From: CAYWVO01 sp964461835
GTDB lineage: Bacteria > Zixibacteria > MSB-5A5 > WJJR01 > JAJRUJ01
DNA length: 36,305 bases
NCBI GenBank assembly: GCA_964461835.1
Contig: CAYWVO010000033.1
Location: 1-36,305, forward strand
Reading direction: 5' to 3'
Position numbers and translations under genes: made by a program. The notes below the pieces were generated by a model. It saw only the letters and a list, made by a program, of their open reading frames with translations, ran no database searches and had not been told where the DNA came from. Shown one piece after another: positions 1 through 7,974 of the stretch. The stretch's first letter is position 1. Each line of letters opens with the position of its first letter.

Positions 1-64
1 ACCGAAAGGGTACGCTACTCTTTTATCAATTTCCACACCTTTTGAAATTAACTCTCGTTTGTGA

Positions 65-262
65 TCAGGGTGCGGCAATCGCCCCTGGCCGTGCCATCGC
101 GCTCGGCACACGTTCGCGACGCGGCTGTATCGGAAGACCGGGGATCTCTATCTGGTGCAGAGGGCGTTGGGGCATCGGCAGATTACGACCACCGAGGTTT
201 ACGCCAGAGTAGACGACGACGCGGTGCGGCGGGCGGTGGGAGATGTCTGCGAAACGCTGTGA
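65..262 (+). pseudogene. C-terminal remnant of a tyrosine recombinase/integrase
   Basis: One reading frame, open from a TGA at 62-64 to the TGA at 260-262, has no usable start codon but encodes the catalytic end of a phage-integrase-family recombinase. It shows the HxxR box (HRARHTFATRLY, from about 95), then the LVQRALGHRQITTTEVYA block that carries the second conserved His and the nucleophilic Tyr, and ends shortly after, as XerC/D-type proteins do. These enzymes cut and rejoin DNA at attachment sites. Only about 65 of the usual 300 or more residues remain and the N-terminal catalytic Arg is missing, so it cannot be active. The sequence left of 62 is AT-rich and unlike it, so the break point lies near there. 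Family assignment is firm; the source element is unknown. Confidence 0.8.
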
Positions 263-351
263 GATGATGTCGCCGCGATCCAATTGACGGTCGCGACCGC
301 CTGTCTGATGTCTTGCAGTTGTTGTGTTTAGATATCGATCAGATTGACTTG

Positions 352-379
352 TTGACAATCCGTGACAACAGCCTTATAT
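352..379 (+). promoter_or_regulatory. Candidate sigma-70 promoter for the zinc-ribbon gene
   Basis: A perfect -35 hexamer TTGACA (352-357) is followed after 16 bp by TTATAT (374-379), about 80 bp before the start at 461. Both boxes are visible; activity is inferred. Confidence 0.45.
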
Positions 380-460
380 GCAGTTAGTATCTATGGCTTT
401 GAGGAGTGATCTTGCGAAACTCGTTGCATGGCCACCCGCCATGCAGACTCGGAGGAGATC

Positions 461-1222
461 ATGGGTCTTGAATTCACATGCACGCAATGCGGAAAGTCGT
501 TGATCACACGCTATCTCGCACCGGGCGAGGTTATGGCGTGTTATCACTGCGCAGCGAGGGTGCTTGTGCCGTCGAACGCAGCACCGAGCAACGCCCAGCC
601 ACCTCCTCCCTCAACGTGGGCGAGCTCCTCCGTAGACCAAGAGTCGGCTACAACCCAAATGAGTAAGGCGGCGAGGATGAATCCGTGGTTGGGCAGTGGC
701 TGGCTATTCTTGGTGGTCCTGGTGATCGGGTCTGCGAGCCTTCTGTTTCATCACTCTCGCGAAAACCACGACTATCGGACGAGATTTGAGCAAGGAGAAC
801 TTCCCGGAGTGCAAGAGGCTTCTCTCATGCAGAGAGCCTTGTTTGCGTCGGGAATACACTCCGAGAAAACCGCTGTGGTCTATTATGACGAGGATTCCCA
901 GGGTAATATCCTGTCGTACCAGATTGGGGGAAAAGACGGGGGAAGGAGAATCCAGAAAACCGGGAGCCTGAGATGGCGGATCTTCCAAAAGGGATTAATC
1001 AGGGGTGATGGCACAGAATGGGCTGAGGTCGAAAGGACGGAGGTGGCTGGCTACGGTACCCCGGGGATTGCGATTACAAGAATGGACGAGGCTCCTTTGA
1101 TCCGTTTCTCACTTGCTGATCCCACTCCGTTCATGGTAGGCACTCTTTTGCTCTTGCTCGCTGTGTTCTCATTCGCAACCGGAAACCGCCACCGACGCAA
1201 CGCGACGCGCATCGCGAACTGA
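461..1222 (+). CDS. Zinc-ribbon membrane protein, function unknown
   Basis: The protein is 253 residues from the ATG at 461, chosen over an upstream ATG at 428 because GGAGGAG (451-457) sits directly in front. The N-terminus has a zinc-ribbon signature, CTQCGK then CYHC about 20 residues later, of the kind seen in small bacterial membrane proteins that begin with a rubredoxin-like knuckle. A Pro/Ser-rich linker leads to a transmembrane segment (GWLFLVVLVIGSASLLF), a soluble region of about 130 residues rich in charged residues, and a second membrane helix near the C-terminus (FMVGTLLLLLAVFSF). The middle domain is probably outside the cytoplasm if the zinc ribbon is inside. I recognise no enzyme motif. 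It sits between mobile-element scraps but is intact. Confidence 0.75.
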   Translation: MGLEFTCTQCGKSLITRYLAPGEVMACYHCAARVLVPSNAAPSNAQPPPPSTWASSSVDQESATTQMSKAARMNPWLGSGWLFLVVLVIGSASLLFHHSRENHDYRTRFEQGELPGVQEASLMQRALFASGIHSEKTAVVYYDEDSQGNILSYQIGGKDGGRRIQKTGSLRWRIFQKGLIRGDGTEWAEVERTEVAGYGTPGIAITRMDEAPLIRFSLADPTPFMVGTLLLLLAVFSFATGNRHRRNATRIAN

Positions 1223-1278
1223 GTTGGTCTTTGAGATTAATCTCGGCGACTCTGCCGATGAAGACAACGGAGGTAACA

Positions 1279-1434
1279 GTGCCGATTCTCCTATTGATCC
1301 TCGCTGGTTTCTTTGGTTATCAGGCCTACCTGGGAATTGCCAAAAAACAGCACGTTTTGAACCCACTATTGTTGGCCCTGTGCGGTGGGCCTATAGGTCA
1401 TTGCGGTGGTCCCGAATCGGTTGACACCTCTTAA
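1279..1434 (+). CDS. Small single-pass membrane protein, 3' end replaced by IS sequence
   Basis: A short ORF with one hydrophobic helix (VPILLLILAGFFGYQAYLGI). The GTG at 1279 is preferred because GGAGGT lies at 1269-1274; in-frame ATG codons at 1231 and 1258 are possible. Its last ten or so residues are read from the left terminal region of the IS3-type remnant that starts near 1407, so the original C-terminus appears to be lost. It could be a chance ORF, but the SD-start pair and clean hydrophobic profile favour a real, truncated gene. Function unknown. Confidence 0.4.
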   Translation: MPILLLILAGFFGYQAYLGIAKKQHVLNPLLLALCGGPIGHCGGPESVDTS

Positions 1435-1544
1435 GAGAGTTTTCATACTCTCAGAGGAGGTAGACAATGAGCAGTACGAGACGCCGGTACACGGCAGAGT
1501 TTAAGGCGGAGGCGGTGTGCGTTTTGAGGACGAAACAAGAATAG
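1407..1544 (+). mobile_element. Left end and orfA start of an IS3-family element (remnant)
   Basis: A terminal-repeat-like stretch (TGGTCCCGAATCGGTTGACA at 1407-1426) is followed by an SD (AGAGGAGG, 1453-1460) and an ORF from ATG 1467 to TAG 1542-1544. Its first 20 residues (SSTRRRYTAEFKAEAVCVL) match the N-terminus of IS3-family OrfA transposases, which bind DNA through a helix-turn-helix. The reading frame then departs from the family and stops after 25 residues. No orfB, DDE domain or right inverted repeat follows, so only about 140 bp survives. Element family is well supported; the exact left end is estimated. Confidence 0.65.
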
Positions 1545-1779
1545 GCAACGATGATGAACCGAGCGACGACGCGTCGTCTCGTTTCTCAATCCCAAAGCTG
1601 GTTCTCTGGCGCTCAGGATTAGACCGATGACTGGGTGGGGTTACGAGCGATACAACCAAGCAGAACAACCATTCGATGGGGCAATTGCCGCGCAATGGAA
1701 ACTCCTTGCGTGCAAGAAACAACTTCACCTTCTTTTCAACCAAAGTACGCCTAACAAAGAGCGATAGGAGGAGAGAGTC
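1545..1779. other. Gene-free stretch after the IS remnant
   Basis: About 235 bp with no convincing ORF on either strand. It may be decayed IS sequence or the original flank. The last 20 bases hold the ribosome-binding site of the next gene. Confidence 0.4.
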
Positions 1780-2505
1780 ATGATGAGCCGAGTTACTCTA
1801 TTTGTGGCACTTGGCTTGCTGTTTGTCAGTCCTTTGGTCAGATCAGAAGAGGGCAGCAAGCAGGTTTCTACATCATGTGAAGCCATAGACACGATTAGGA
1901 TCGCTGGGACGCCCGATCCGATTACGGACTCGATCGATGGTGCTGTATTCTTCGCGCAGGTTAGGCTTTGGAAACTAGGATACCAGGGCCGCATAACAAT
2001 GGGCGAGCTTGACGAGCCCATGCGGGAGATCATCATGAACTTTCAAGCTGACAGAGAAATCCCCGTGACCGGCGCATTGGATGAGCCAACCAGGAAAGCC
2101 CTCCGTTTGCCCGTGGAAGGAGTGTCTAGTAAAAGGGGGAATCAAATCCCTGTCTCTTTCATCGGAACATGGTACAGCACCGACGACGATACATCCTTCA
2201 TCCCAGAACTGCACATTACAGAAAACTGCATCGTTTGGAGGCGGCTTGACTTTCGTAGAACTGATGTGACAGAGGTAATTGAATCAAGGTACTGTGCCGT
2301 CGAGCCAGAAAGAGACAGAATCGGGTTCACCGCCCGCAGAGTGGAGGCCGTTGCGACTCGTGAACCATGGACTACATTCCGAGCCCCGTATGATGTTACT
2401 CTGACAGTGAAGGGAGAGCTTGTCGAGTTAAAGGCAAGGTATCTGTTAGCAGATTCGGTTGCTGCGTCGAACCGAGTACAGACTCAGGTTTACAAGAAGC
2501 AGTAG
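1780..2505 (+). CDS. Secreted protein with a peptidoglycan-binding-like domain
   Basis: The 241-residue protein starts at ATG 1780 behind AGGAGGAGAG; a second ATG at 1783 is nearly as good. A signal peptide is clear: basic start, hydrophobic core LFVALGLLFVSPLV, likely cut after VRS. Residues about 45-105 resemble the PG_binding_1 fold, with a QVRLWKLGYQG helix, a REIIMNFQADREI helix and a GALDEPTRKALRLP ending, the usual repeat pattern of these three-helix domains that bind cell-wall glycan. The remaining 130 residues (beginning VSFIGTWYSTDDD) look like a small beta-rich, lipocalin- or META-like domain that I cannot name. No catalytic motif is visible, so it is probably a periplasmic or wall-associated binding protein. 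Confidence 0.7.
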   Translation: MMSRVTLFVALGLLFVSPLVRSEEGSKQVSTSCEAIDTIRIAGTPDPITDSIDGAVFFAQVRLWKLGYQGRITMGELDEPMREIIMNFQADREIPVTGALDEPTRKALRLPVEGVSSKRGNQIPVSFIGTWYSTDDDTSFIPELHITENCIVWRRLDFRRTDVTEVIESRYCAVEPERDRIGFTARRVEAVATREPWTTFRAPYDVTLTVKGELVELKARYLLADSVAASNRVQTQVYKKQ

Positions 2506-2881
2506 TCATCCGACACCTTGGATCTGACAGGCCTGATCGGCAACCTGTTTGTTAGACGCACTGAAGCGTGCCCGCTTCGCGCAGTAACCGCGTGATATTA
2601 GGCGGTTGGTAACTATCAATGTAACTATCCCATCGCATAATGCGTGTTATGTGACGTGATTTTGCTATACCAAAGTGACCCAAGAACGGCCATTTCCGCG
2701 TTTGGTATAGCAAAACGGCCTTTTCGAGGGGTGCCCCTCCCATCCAACTGACGACGTTTCAACCAGTTAGCCGGATCGGCCCGCTCCAGAATCCTGCTAT
2801 ACCAGGCGCTGTACCATGCTATCCCATGGGAGTGCAGCCCCTCAGCTCAAGTCTTGGCCTTATCCCAAATGTCCCAACGGC
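2506..2881. other. Intergenic stretch at the left edge of the mobile element
   Basis: No gene is supported in these 376 bp. The region holds a perfect inverted repeat (2660-2715) and a third copy of its core (2795-2804), and lies just outside the last gene of the leftward operon, so it may contain the element's left boundary. I could not match it to a direct repeat near the recombinase. Confidence 0.5.
2660..2715. repeat. Perfect 15-bp inverted repeat TTTTGCTATACCAAA
   Basis: TTTTGCTATACCAAA at 2660-2674 is matched exactly in reverse complement at 2701-2715, with a 26-bp spacer. The core TGCTATACCA recurs at 2795-2804 and a degenerate copy (ATGCTATCCCA) follows at 2818-2826. The arms are not followed by a T-run on the top strand, so a terminator is less likely than a protein-binding or recombination site. 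Confidence 0.65.
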
Positions 2882-3493
2882 TTAACCCTCATCAGGCGGA
2901 AGTAGCCCGCGCACTCCCATGGCGGCCTCCAACGCCACCTTGGGAGTGCAGTTTTCAGGGCTTGGATCACCGTCTTCGAGGGTGTCGGGATAGGGTTCGT
3001 CAGGATACGATTCCCGCCACAGCCGCTGGAAGACGGTCCAGACTTGATACAAGGTGTCGGCCGGGAACCGGTTGAGGTACTCGGCGATCTCCTCGGGGTC
3101 GGCATTGACGTCGGGTGCGTACTGACCTTCCAGGCGGCTGAGAAACTCTTCCAGCTTCAGCAGCCGCTCCAGGTCTCCGGGCTGGTACTTGACCCGGTCT
3201 TCGGCGATGGCTTTGGCCAGTTTCATCACCGCCAGTTCGAGGATCTTGCGGCGCTTGCTGCGAGCCTGGGAGGTAGTCGTGGCCGCTTGGTCGGCAATCT
3301 GGCGGGCCTCGGCAACACTGCGGTTGCGGATACGCCCCTGCCAGCCAAAGCTCCGGCCCCAGAGCTTCACGGTGCTGACGGCGGTATTGAGTTCCCGTGC
3401 CAGCCGCTCGTAGGAGCGGGCCTCGCCCATGGCGTTGTAGCGTTCAAACGCGGCCAGGTGATGGGGCTGCTCATCCTTCAGGAGGCGTGGCAC
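2882..3493 (-). CDS. Phage small-terminase-like HTH protein (TerS-like)
   Basis: The 203-residue protein starts at a GTG (3493) with AGGAGG about 9 bases upstream, and overlaps the end of the methyltransferase gene by 23 bp, so the two are translationally linked. Residues about 10-60 form a helix-turn-helix: an AAFERYNAMG helix, SYERLARELN, then STVKLWGRSFGWQGRIRN. This arrangement, with the aromatic pair after the recognition helix, is typical of phage small terminase subunits, which recognise the packaging site and recruit the ATPase-nuclease. The middle is alpha-helical and charged, suited to oligomerisation; the C-terminal 70 residues are acidic and Pro-rich. No large terminase is present in the window. 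It could instead be a generic phage DNA-binding protein. Confidence 0.6.
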   Translation of the reverse strand: MPRLLKDEQPHHLAAFERYNAMGEARSYERLARELNTAVSTVKLWGRSFGWQGRIRNRSVAEARQIADQAATTTSQARSKRRKILELAVMKLAKAIAEDRVKYQPGDLERLLKLEEFLSRLEGQYAPDVNADPEEIAEYLNRFPADTLYQVWTVFQRLWRESYPDEPYPDTLEDGDPSPENCTPKVALEAAMGVRGLLPPDEG

Positions 3494-4733
3494 TGGCGGA
3501 CACCTCCTCCGAAAAAGACGCTCTCGTTACGGGTTTGGGGATACGCTCGGCGGTGCGTCCCGTATACTCCTCCCATCTGCGGACCACGACGTCGCAGTAC
3601 TTCGGCTCAATCTCCATGGCGAAGCAGCGGCGGCCCAACTGCTCACACGCGATGATCGTGGTACCTGAGCCGATGAAGATGTCGGCGACGTTCTCCCCGC
3701 GAATGGTTGAGTTACGCAGGGCACGACTGAACAAAGCGACCGGTTTCTGTGTCGGATGGCGCAGTGAGGACTCGCGGTCGATCTGCCATACCGTAGTCTG
3801 GGTCCGATCCTTGATTCGGCGGTGTCCTTCCCCGATCCAGCCGTACATCAGAGGTTCTGAGGCATGCCTATAGTCGCCCCAACCCATTGAGGCGGATTGC
3901 TTTACCCATGTGATCGTCGCCGACAGTTGGAAGCCGGCGTCGAGGAAGGCACGTTCAAAGGCGATACGCACACCGGCCAGGCCCAGGGCGTGACACACGT
4001 AGGCGGTGGCGCCGGGACGACACACGGATGCCACGTTGGCAAAGGACCGCTTGAGGAAGACCTCGAGGGCGGCTGGATCAAGGCTGTCATTTTTGATTTC
4101 ACCCCATTCCTCACGCTTCTGGCCACGGCTGCGGTACGAGACACCGTAAGGCGGGTCAGTGAGCATGCAGTCGATCCGTTCGGCCTCGACCAAGCGGCGG
4201 ACGTCTTCTGCGCGTGTCGCGTCCCCACACAGCAACCGATGATCGCCGAGGATGTAGAGATCGCCCGGCTGGGTGACTGGTGTCTCAGGGCACGGCGGCG
4301 CCTCGTCCTCTTTGTCCGCTTCCTCTTCGATATTCCAGTCGAGGATGTCAGTGAGCTCCTTATCATCGAAACCCAGGGCGGACAGGTCAAAGTCGACGTC
4401 GAGATTCAACTCGCTGACGATTTGCGCCAGCAGGTCTTTGTCCCACTCGGCGATCTCGGCGGTTTTGTTGTCGGCAATGGCGAAGCCGCTGAACTTGGAG
4501 CCGGTGAGTCCGGGAACTCGAATCACTGGCACCTCAGACAGACCGAGTTTCTTGGCCGCCTTCAAACGTGTGTGACCAGCCGCTATGTTGAGATCAGCGT
4601 CCGTGATGATGGGGTTGTTAAACCCGTAGGCTTGAATAGACCGGGCCACGGCGTCCACCGCCGGGTCATTGACGCGCGGGTTTTGCTGGTTCGGTCGCAG
4701 TTTCTCAATCGCAACCTGTTCGATTTGAAGCAT
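3471..4733 (-). CDS. ParB-like nuclease domain fused to a DNA methyltransferase
   Basis: I place the start at the ATG at 4733 (420 residues), because the ParB domain begins there and a G-rich SD-like run precedes it; the frame is open to 4790. Residues 1-95 are a ParB/Sulfiredoxin-type domain: KLRPNQQNPRVND, then AGHTRLKAAKKLG around 52-64. From about 165 onward comes an N6-adenine or N4-cytosine methyltransferase of the beta arrangement: the catalytic DPPYGV box (about 193-198) precedes the AdoMet-binding DIFIGSGTTIIACE motif near 350. The last 20 residues diverge. Such fusions are common in phages and integrative elements, where they methylate element or host DNA, usually without a partner nuclease, as here. 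Its start lies inside the 3' end of the primase gene. Confidence 0.9.
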   Translation of the reverse strand: MLQIEQVAIEKLRPNQQNPRVNDPAVDAVARSIQAYGFNNPIITDADLNIAAGHTRLKAAKKLGLSEVPVIRVPGLTGSKFSGFAIADNKTAEIAEWDKDLLAQIVSELNLDVDFDLSALGFDDKELTDILDWNIEEEADKEDEAPPCPETPVTQPGDLYILGDHRLLCGDATRAEDVRRLVEAERIDCMLTDPPYGVSYRSRGQKREEWGEIKNDSLDPAALEVFLKRSFANVASVCRPGATAYVCHALGLAGVRIAFERAFLDAGFQLSATITWVKQSASMGWGDYRHASEPLMYGWIGEGHRRIKDRTQTTVWQIDRESSLRHPTQKPVALFSRALRNSTIRGENVADIFIGSGTTIIACEQLGRRCFAMEIEPKYCDVVVRRWEEYTGRTAERIPKPVTRASFSEEVSASATPPEG

Positions 4734-5814
4734 GGTCCTGCCCCCCTGATGACGAAGTGTAGGGTAAGTGTAGGGTGCCGTTTCCAACACTTATCCCATT
4801 GCCGTTCAAATGGTTAAACCAAAGTGTAGGGTGTAGGGTAGCAAAGTGAGTTGTATGTTGCAGTTGTTGAGCCAGCCAAGCCCGGAGATCGACGTTAACT
4901 CGATACAGATCAGTGAGATCCATCGCGGCCGGTAGTTGGAGCGACCGAACCCGGCGTGTCACCTGGTGCCAACGGCGGTCCCCCTCCCGGCCGGCGGCAT
5001 CGGCGTCGTAGCAGACAAAAATCACCGCCGAACCGAGCAGTTGCTCGAGAGCACGATCATCCGGCGAAGCAGATGCTGAGCCCAGGGTGCCGACATTGAC
5101 GAAGTTGCTGAGTTCTTGGAATCCCAATAAGGCGTCGAATTCGCCTTCGGTCAGCAGAGTCGGTCGTCCCGCGAGGAACGGTTGGGGAAAATATAAACCG
5201 GATAAATTCTGACCTTTTACCCATCTGTACTTGTCTTTCTGACCTTTACCGGGCAGCCGGACTTTGATTGCCTGGATTCGTTCCCCATCCATCCACGGGA
5301 TCGTAATCCCTCGCTCGAGGCGGATGCCGTGTGGATAGCGGACCTTGGGATTGTAACCGAGACGGGCAAGACGGATGACCTCGGGACGGAGACCCCGCAG
5401 CCTCAGCCACCGGAACGCCCGGGCTCCCTGCGGAGAATGTAGCCGATCCACACAGTCACTGACGATTTTCGAAGCGTGCTTAGCGAAGCAAAGTTGTTCG
5501 GCAGAAGGCTCTGGCGGTTTTCTCCTGTGGGAGGATCTCTGCGGCGCAGCCGGAAGAGAAAAACCAGTACTTCCCCCCAAGAATGAAACGGCATCCTTAT
5601 GGGAGAGGTTGTACCGAGCCTTTACGTAATCAATAGCATCTCCACGGAAGTCACATCCGAAGCACTTACACCGCCGTCCATCCGGCATGATCGTGAAGCT
5701 TGGGTTGCGGTCATCGTGGAACGGGCAATGCCAGAATGGCTGCCGACCGCGACGTGGTGGTTCGCCCAGATCCGCTGTGATTACGTCAATCAATGCCGTA
5801 GTGACTTCGATCAT
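4705..5814 (-). CDS. DnaG-type DNA primase (CHC2 zinc finger plus TOPRIM)
   Basis: A 369-residue primase with an N-terminal CHC2 zinc finger (C30, H33, C51, C54; motifs HCPFHDDRNPSF and CKCFGC) that binds template DNA, a linker, and a TOPRIM catalytic core with the acidic residues expected for metal-dependent RNA primer synthesis: E223 in LLTEGEFDALLGF and D270/D272 in VCYDADAAG. It lacks the C-terminal helicase-binding domain of chromosomal DnaG, as mobile-element primases often do. The start is the ATG at 5814. The last 50 residues are read through one cluster of the GTGTAGGGT repeats, and the other cluster lies just upstream of the gene. With the DUF3987-like ATPase upstream it probably forms the element's replication module. 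Confidence 0.9.
   Translation of the reverse strand: MIEVTTALIDVITADLGEPPRRGRQPFWHCPFHDDRNPSFTIMPDGRRCKCFGCDFRGDAIDYVKARYNLSHKDAVSFLGGSTGFSLPAAPQRSSHRRKPPEPSAEQLCFAKHASKIVSDCVDRLHSPQGARAFRWLRLRGLRPEVIRLARLGYNPKVRYPHGIRLERGITIPWMDGERIQAIKVRLPGKGQKDKYRWVKGQNLSGLYFPQPFLAGRPTLLTEGEFDALLGFQELSNFVNVGTLGSASASPDDRALEQLLGSAVIFVCYDADAAGREGDRRWHQVTRRVRSLQLPAAMDLTDLYRVNVDLRAWLAQQLQHTTHFATLHPTLWFNHLNGNGISVGNGTLHLPYTSSSGGQDHASNRTGCD
4755..4839 (+). repeat. Repeat cluster A: four GTGTAGGGT copies
   Basis: AAGTGTAGGGT occurs twice in exact tandem (4755-4765, 4766-4776), again at 4822-4832, and a fourth copy GTGTAGGGT overlaps it at 4831-4839. All read the same way on the top strand. The cluster lies inside the 3' end of the primase gene and upstream of the methyltransferase start. 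Iteron, operator or second-origin roles are possible. Confidence 0.75.
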
Positions 5815-5853
5815 GGTTCAGACCCTGAATGTGCAACAACACCTGCTATTAGC

Positions 5854-5936
5854 ACCCTACACCCTACATTTCGCGTAACTCATTGATGTATCGTCTCCTG
5901 AGTGTAGTTTTCCCAACCCTACACTACCCTACACTT
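5854..5936 (-). repeat. Repeat cluster B: four inverted copies of the same motif
   Basis: ACCCTACAC (5854-5862) and ACCCTACAT (5861-5869) overlap, and ACCCTACACT (5916-5925) and ACCCTACACTT (5926-5936) stand in tandem; the last is the exact reverse complement of the cluster A unit. A half-site AGTGTAG (5901-5907) faces them and can form a stem with CTACACT. The cluster fills the gap between the DUF3987-like gene and the primase, overlapping the former's stop codon. Confidence 0.75.
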
Positions 5937-7621
5937 ATGCCTTTATCTGCGGACGTTGACGTCACCCTCCGTGAATACCGCTCTGTCCGTCCCAGAACGG
6001 TTCGCAAGAGCAAACCGCACTCATCCATGCGATCGAGGACAGCACGGACCTCCGCGGCGCGTTTGAATCCCGCGACACCCGATTGCATGATCTCGCGGAC
6101 GGTTACTGGAATTCGTCTCCGCCCCATCCAATCCTGCAATTGGCGCATTTGGGTATCCTCAGGGCTCTCCAGCAGCCGGCGCCACACGCGCCCCGCGTGG
6201 GCGACGAAGTAATCCGCAAGTGTGATCGCCTCGGACATTGTTTGCTCGTCTACATCGTCGAATCTCTCGGTGGCGCGTTCGGTCCATTTAATCACATGGA
6301 GAATTAGGACAAGACGGCCGAGGTACCCGGGCAGCTTCGCCAGGGGACCAGCGAATGGGTCATCGGGGCTCAGTTCATTAAGCCGATTGCCGACGGACGT
6401 TTCAAATCGCACGAACTGCTCACGAGCTTGCCGGGACAGCCGCACCAGATGTGGCTTGGGCGGTGTCGAGTACGGCTCTTCCTGGCAGATTCGCCAAAGT
6501 GTCTCAAACACCTTCCGAGCTCTGTCGATGGTCCCCTCTTGGACTGATGCCTCTGAAGGACGATGAGGCAGGGGCTGCGGGTCGCCAAACAGGAAGCGCG
6601 GTGTGCAGCCGTCCAGGAGTCTATCCCGGCCGAGGATCTTCGGTAGAATCCCCGGTTGAATCCCGCCCGCTATTGAGAGGAACGGCTGGTGGAGTACGAT
6701 GGGATCTTCGTCTTTTTTGCGGTCGATGGTGGTCTCGCAACTACTCCACAAAGAGAGGTAGGTTTGAAGATCACTTCCTCGTCCACCGCGGTACTGGTTG
6801 AGACTCAAGAGCAAACTGGCCAATTCATCGCGGACTGAGAGGAGTCCACGCGGATTCTCCTTCAGGCGCTTACCCAGGGCCTCAACGGTCACATCGCCGA
6901 TCGTCGCGCGCTTCATCGTTGGCCGTTGTGGTTTGTCCGGCGGCTCCGGCAATTCCGACTTGTCCTTGGCGCGCTTCCGTGCCTCGGCCGCAGCCCGATA
7001 CTCCGCCAGGGCGTGTTCGTGGCTATCGAGATTGCGCTGATGTTCCAAGTCAAACTCGATGCTCTTTTCACTGGCGAAACGCAAAGCGTACTTCAGCGCG
7101 GGTGTCTTCTTGGCCCCGGACGGTGCGACAACGGCCGTGTACAACGAGGCCCACTCATACCACTCGGACTTGATTTGTATGCGGACTGTTGTCCCGATTG
7201 CGGCGCTTGCACTCGCCAGCAAGGGGACGGCGATATAGTCTGGCGGGCAGCCGATAGCCGCTGCTCCCTCCTGCACATAGGCACAGAGCGGCCTCGGCAG
7301 TGCGTCTACCGGGAATGGTAGAGCTGGAGGCAACAGTGAGAGACCATGCCCCGATTCTCCGGTGGGCTTTTCGTCGTCTGTGGGATCGATGGCGGCAAGC
7401 TCTGAAATGAGATGACCAAACTCGCTGTGGCCAAGCTCGTCAATTGCCGCTCGGAATACACGGCGCCGGTCGTTGATGTCCGCGGCCCGGAGGCGATTCC
7501 CAATCGAGCCCCAAGGCTCGGGTACGCCATTGTCAAAGATGCCCGTGTCGATACCTGCCAGCAGGCAGGCGAGCCCTTTCTTGGTCAATTCCGATGGCTG
7601 GCGTGTCGTGGATTCGGTCAT
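5924..7621 (-). CDS. DUF3987-family replication ATPase/helicase-like protein
   Basis: About 565 residues. The ATG at 7621 is chosen because AAGGA lies 8 bases before it; the ATG at 7627 would leave only 2. The protein matches the DUF3987 pattern of mobile-element and phage proteins: a PLPFPVDALPRPLCAYVQEG block, a region of small residues (AVPLLASASAAIG), a Walker A-like loop VAPSGAKKTPAL (about 167-178), a basic coiled segment with TIGDVTVEALGKRL, then RGLLSVRDELASLL and a SLWSS...DR region typical of the family. These proteins are thought to act as primase-associated helicases. The Walker loop is degenerate (GAKKTP rather than GSGKSP). It lies 24 bp after the DUF5659-like gene and 110 bp before the primase, whose promoter region holds repeat cluster B. 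Confidence 0.8.
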   Translation of the reverse strand: MTESTTRQPSELTKKGLACLLAGIDTGIFDNGVPEPWGSIGNRLRAADINDRRRVFRAAIDELGHSEFGHLISELAAIDPTDDEKPTGESGHGLSLLPPALPFPVDALPRPLCAYVQEGAAAIGCPPDYIAVPLLASASAAIGTTVRIQIKSEWYEWASLYTAVVAPSGAKKTPALKYALRFASEKSIEFDLEHQRNLDSHEHALAEYRAAAEARKRAKDKSELPEPPDKPQRPTMKRATIGDVTVEALGKRLKENPRGLLSVRDELASLLLSLNQYRGGRGSDLQTYLSLWSSCETTIDRKKDEDPIVLHQPFLSIAGGIQPGILPKILGRDRLLDGCTPRFLFGDPQPLPHRPSEASVQEGTIDRARKVFETLWRICQEEPYSTPPKPHLVRLSRQAREQFVRFETSVGNRLNELSPDDPFAGPLAKLPGYLGRLVLILHVIKWTERATERFDDVDEQTMSEAITLADYFVAHAGRVWRRLLESPEDTQMRQLQDWMGRRRIPVTVREIMQSGVAGFKRAAEVRAVLDRMDECGLLLRTVLGRTERYSRRVTSTSADKGISVG

Positions 7622-7651
7622 TTTCATCGTCCTTCATCTAACCTGCCCTGG

Positions 7652-7900
7652 TCAAGCGAACTCCCGCATCGTGTATCCCGTCCCCTTGAGCGTGGCAAAG
7701 GCCTCGGCAAACCGACGCGCCGACACCTGCGCCTCGCCTGAGTAAAAGCGGATCAGGTCTTCCTTTGTGGGGGACGGACAGAAGTGGAAGAGCTTGCGGC
7801 CGTTGCCGGATGACCGGATGTCAACTAATTGGCAGACCTCGCTGGCCACCAGGTAGGCGGCCAGGACTAGGTCGTAAGTCTCGTATCCGCGGCCGTTCAT
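7652..7900 (-). CDS. DUF5659-like small protein
   Basis: The 82-residue protein matches the short DUF5659 type found in phages and integrative elements: an N-terminal YDLVLAAYLVA helix, a VDIRSSGNGRKLFHF strand pair, a PSPTKEDLIRFYSGEAQVSA segment and a final RRFAEAFATLKGTGY helix. No function is established for the family. It is tightly placed between two operon genes on the same strand. Start at ATG 7900, with only a weak purine-rich leader. Confidence 0.65.
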   Translation of the reverse strand: MNGRGYETYDLVLAAYLVASEVCQLVDIRSSGNGRKLFHFCPSPTKEDLIRFYSGEAQVSARRFAEAFATLKGTGYTMREFA

Positions 7901-7974
7901 CTCGACCGCAAGATGGATGGTTTAGAGATCAGCGGTAGTCGGGAGAAGACGAGCTTATCAACCGGTTAGACCGA

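Noticed and set aside
1..60. Possible minus-strand gene start (GTG near 37) running off the left edge
   Set aside because: Only about a dozen codons are visible; an SD-like AAAAGGT abuts the start too closely to judge.
3897..4817. A 306-codon plus-strand ORF
   Set aside because: Antisense to the ParB-methyltransferase gene, which has full motifs; no SD or recognisable domain.
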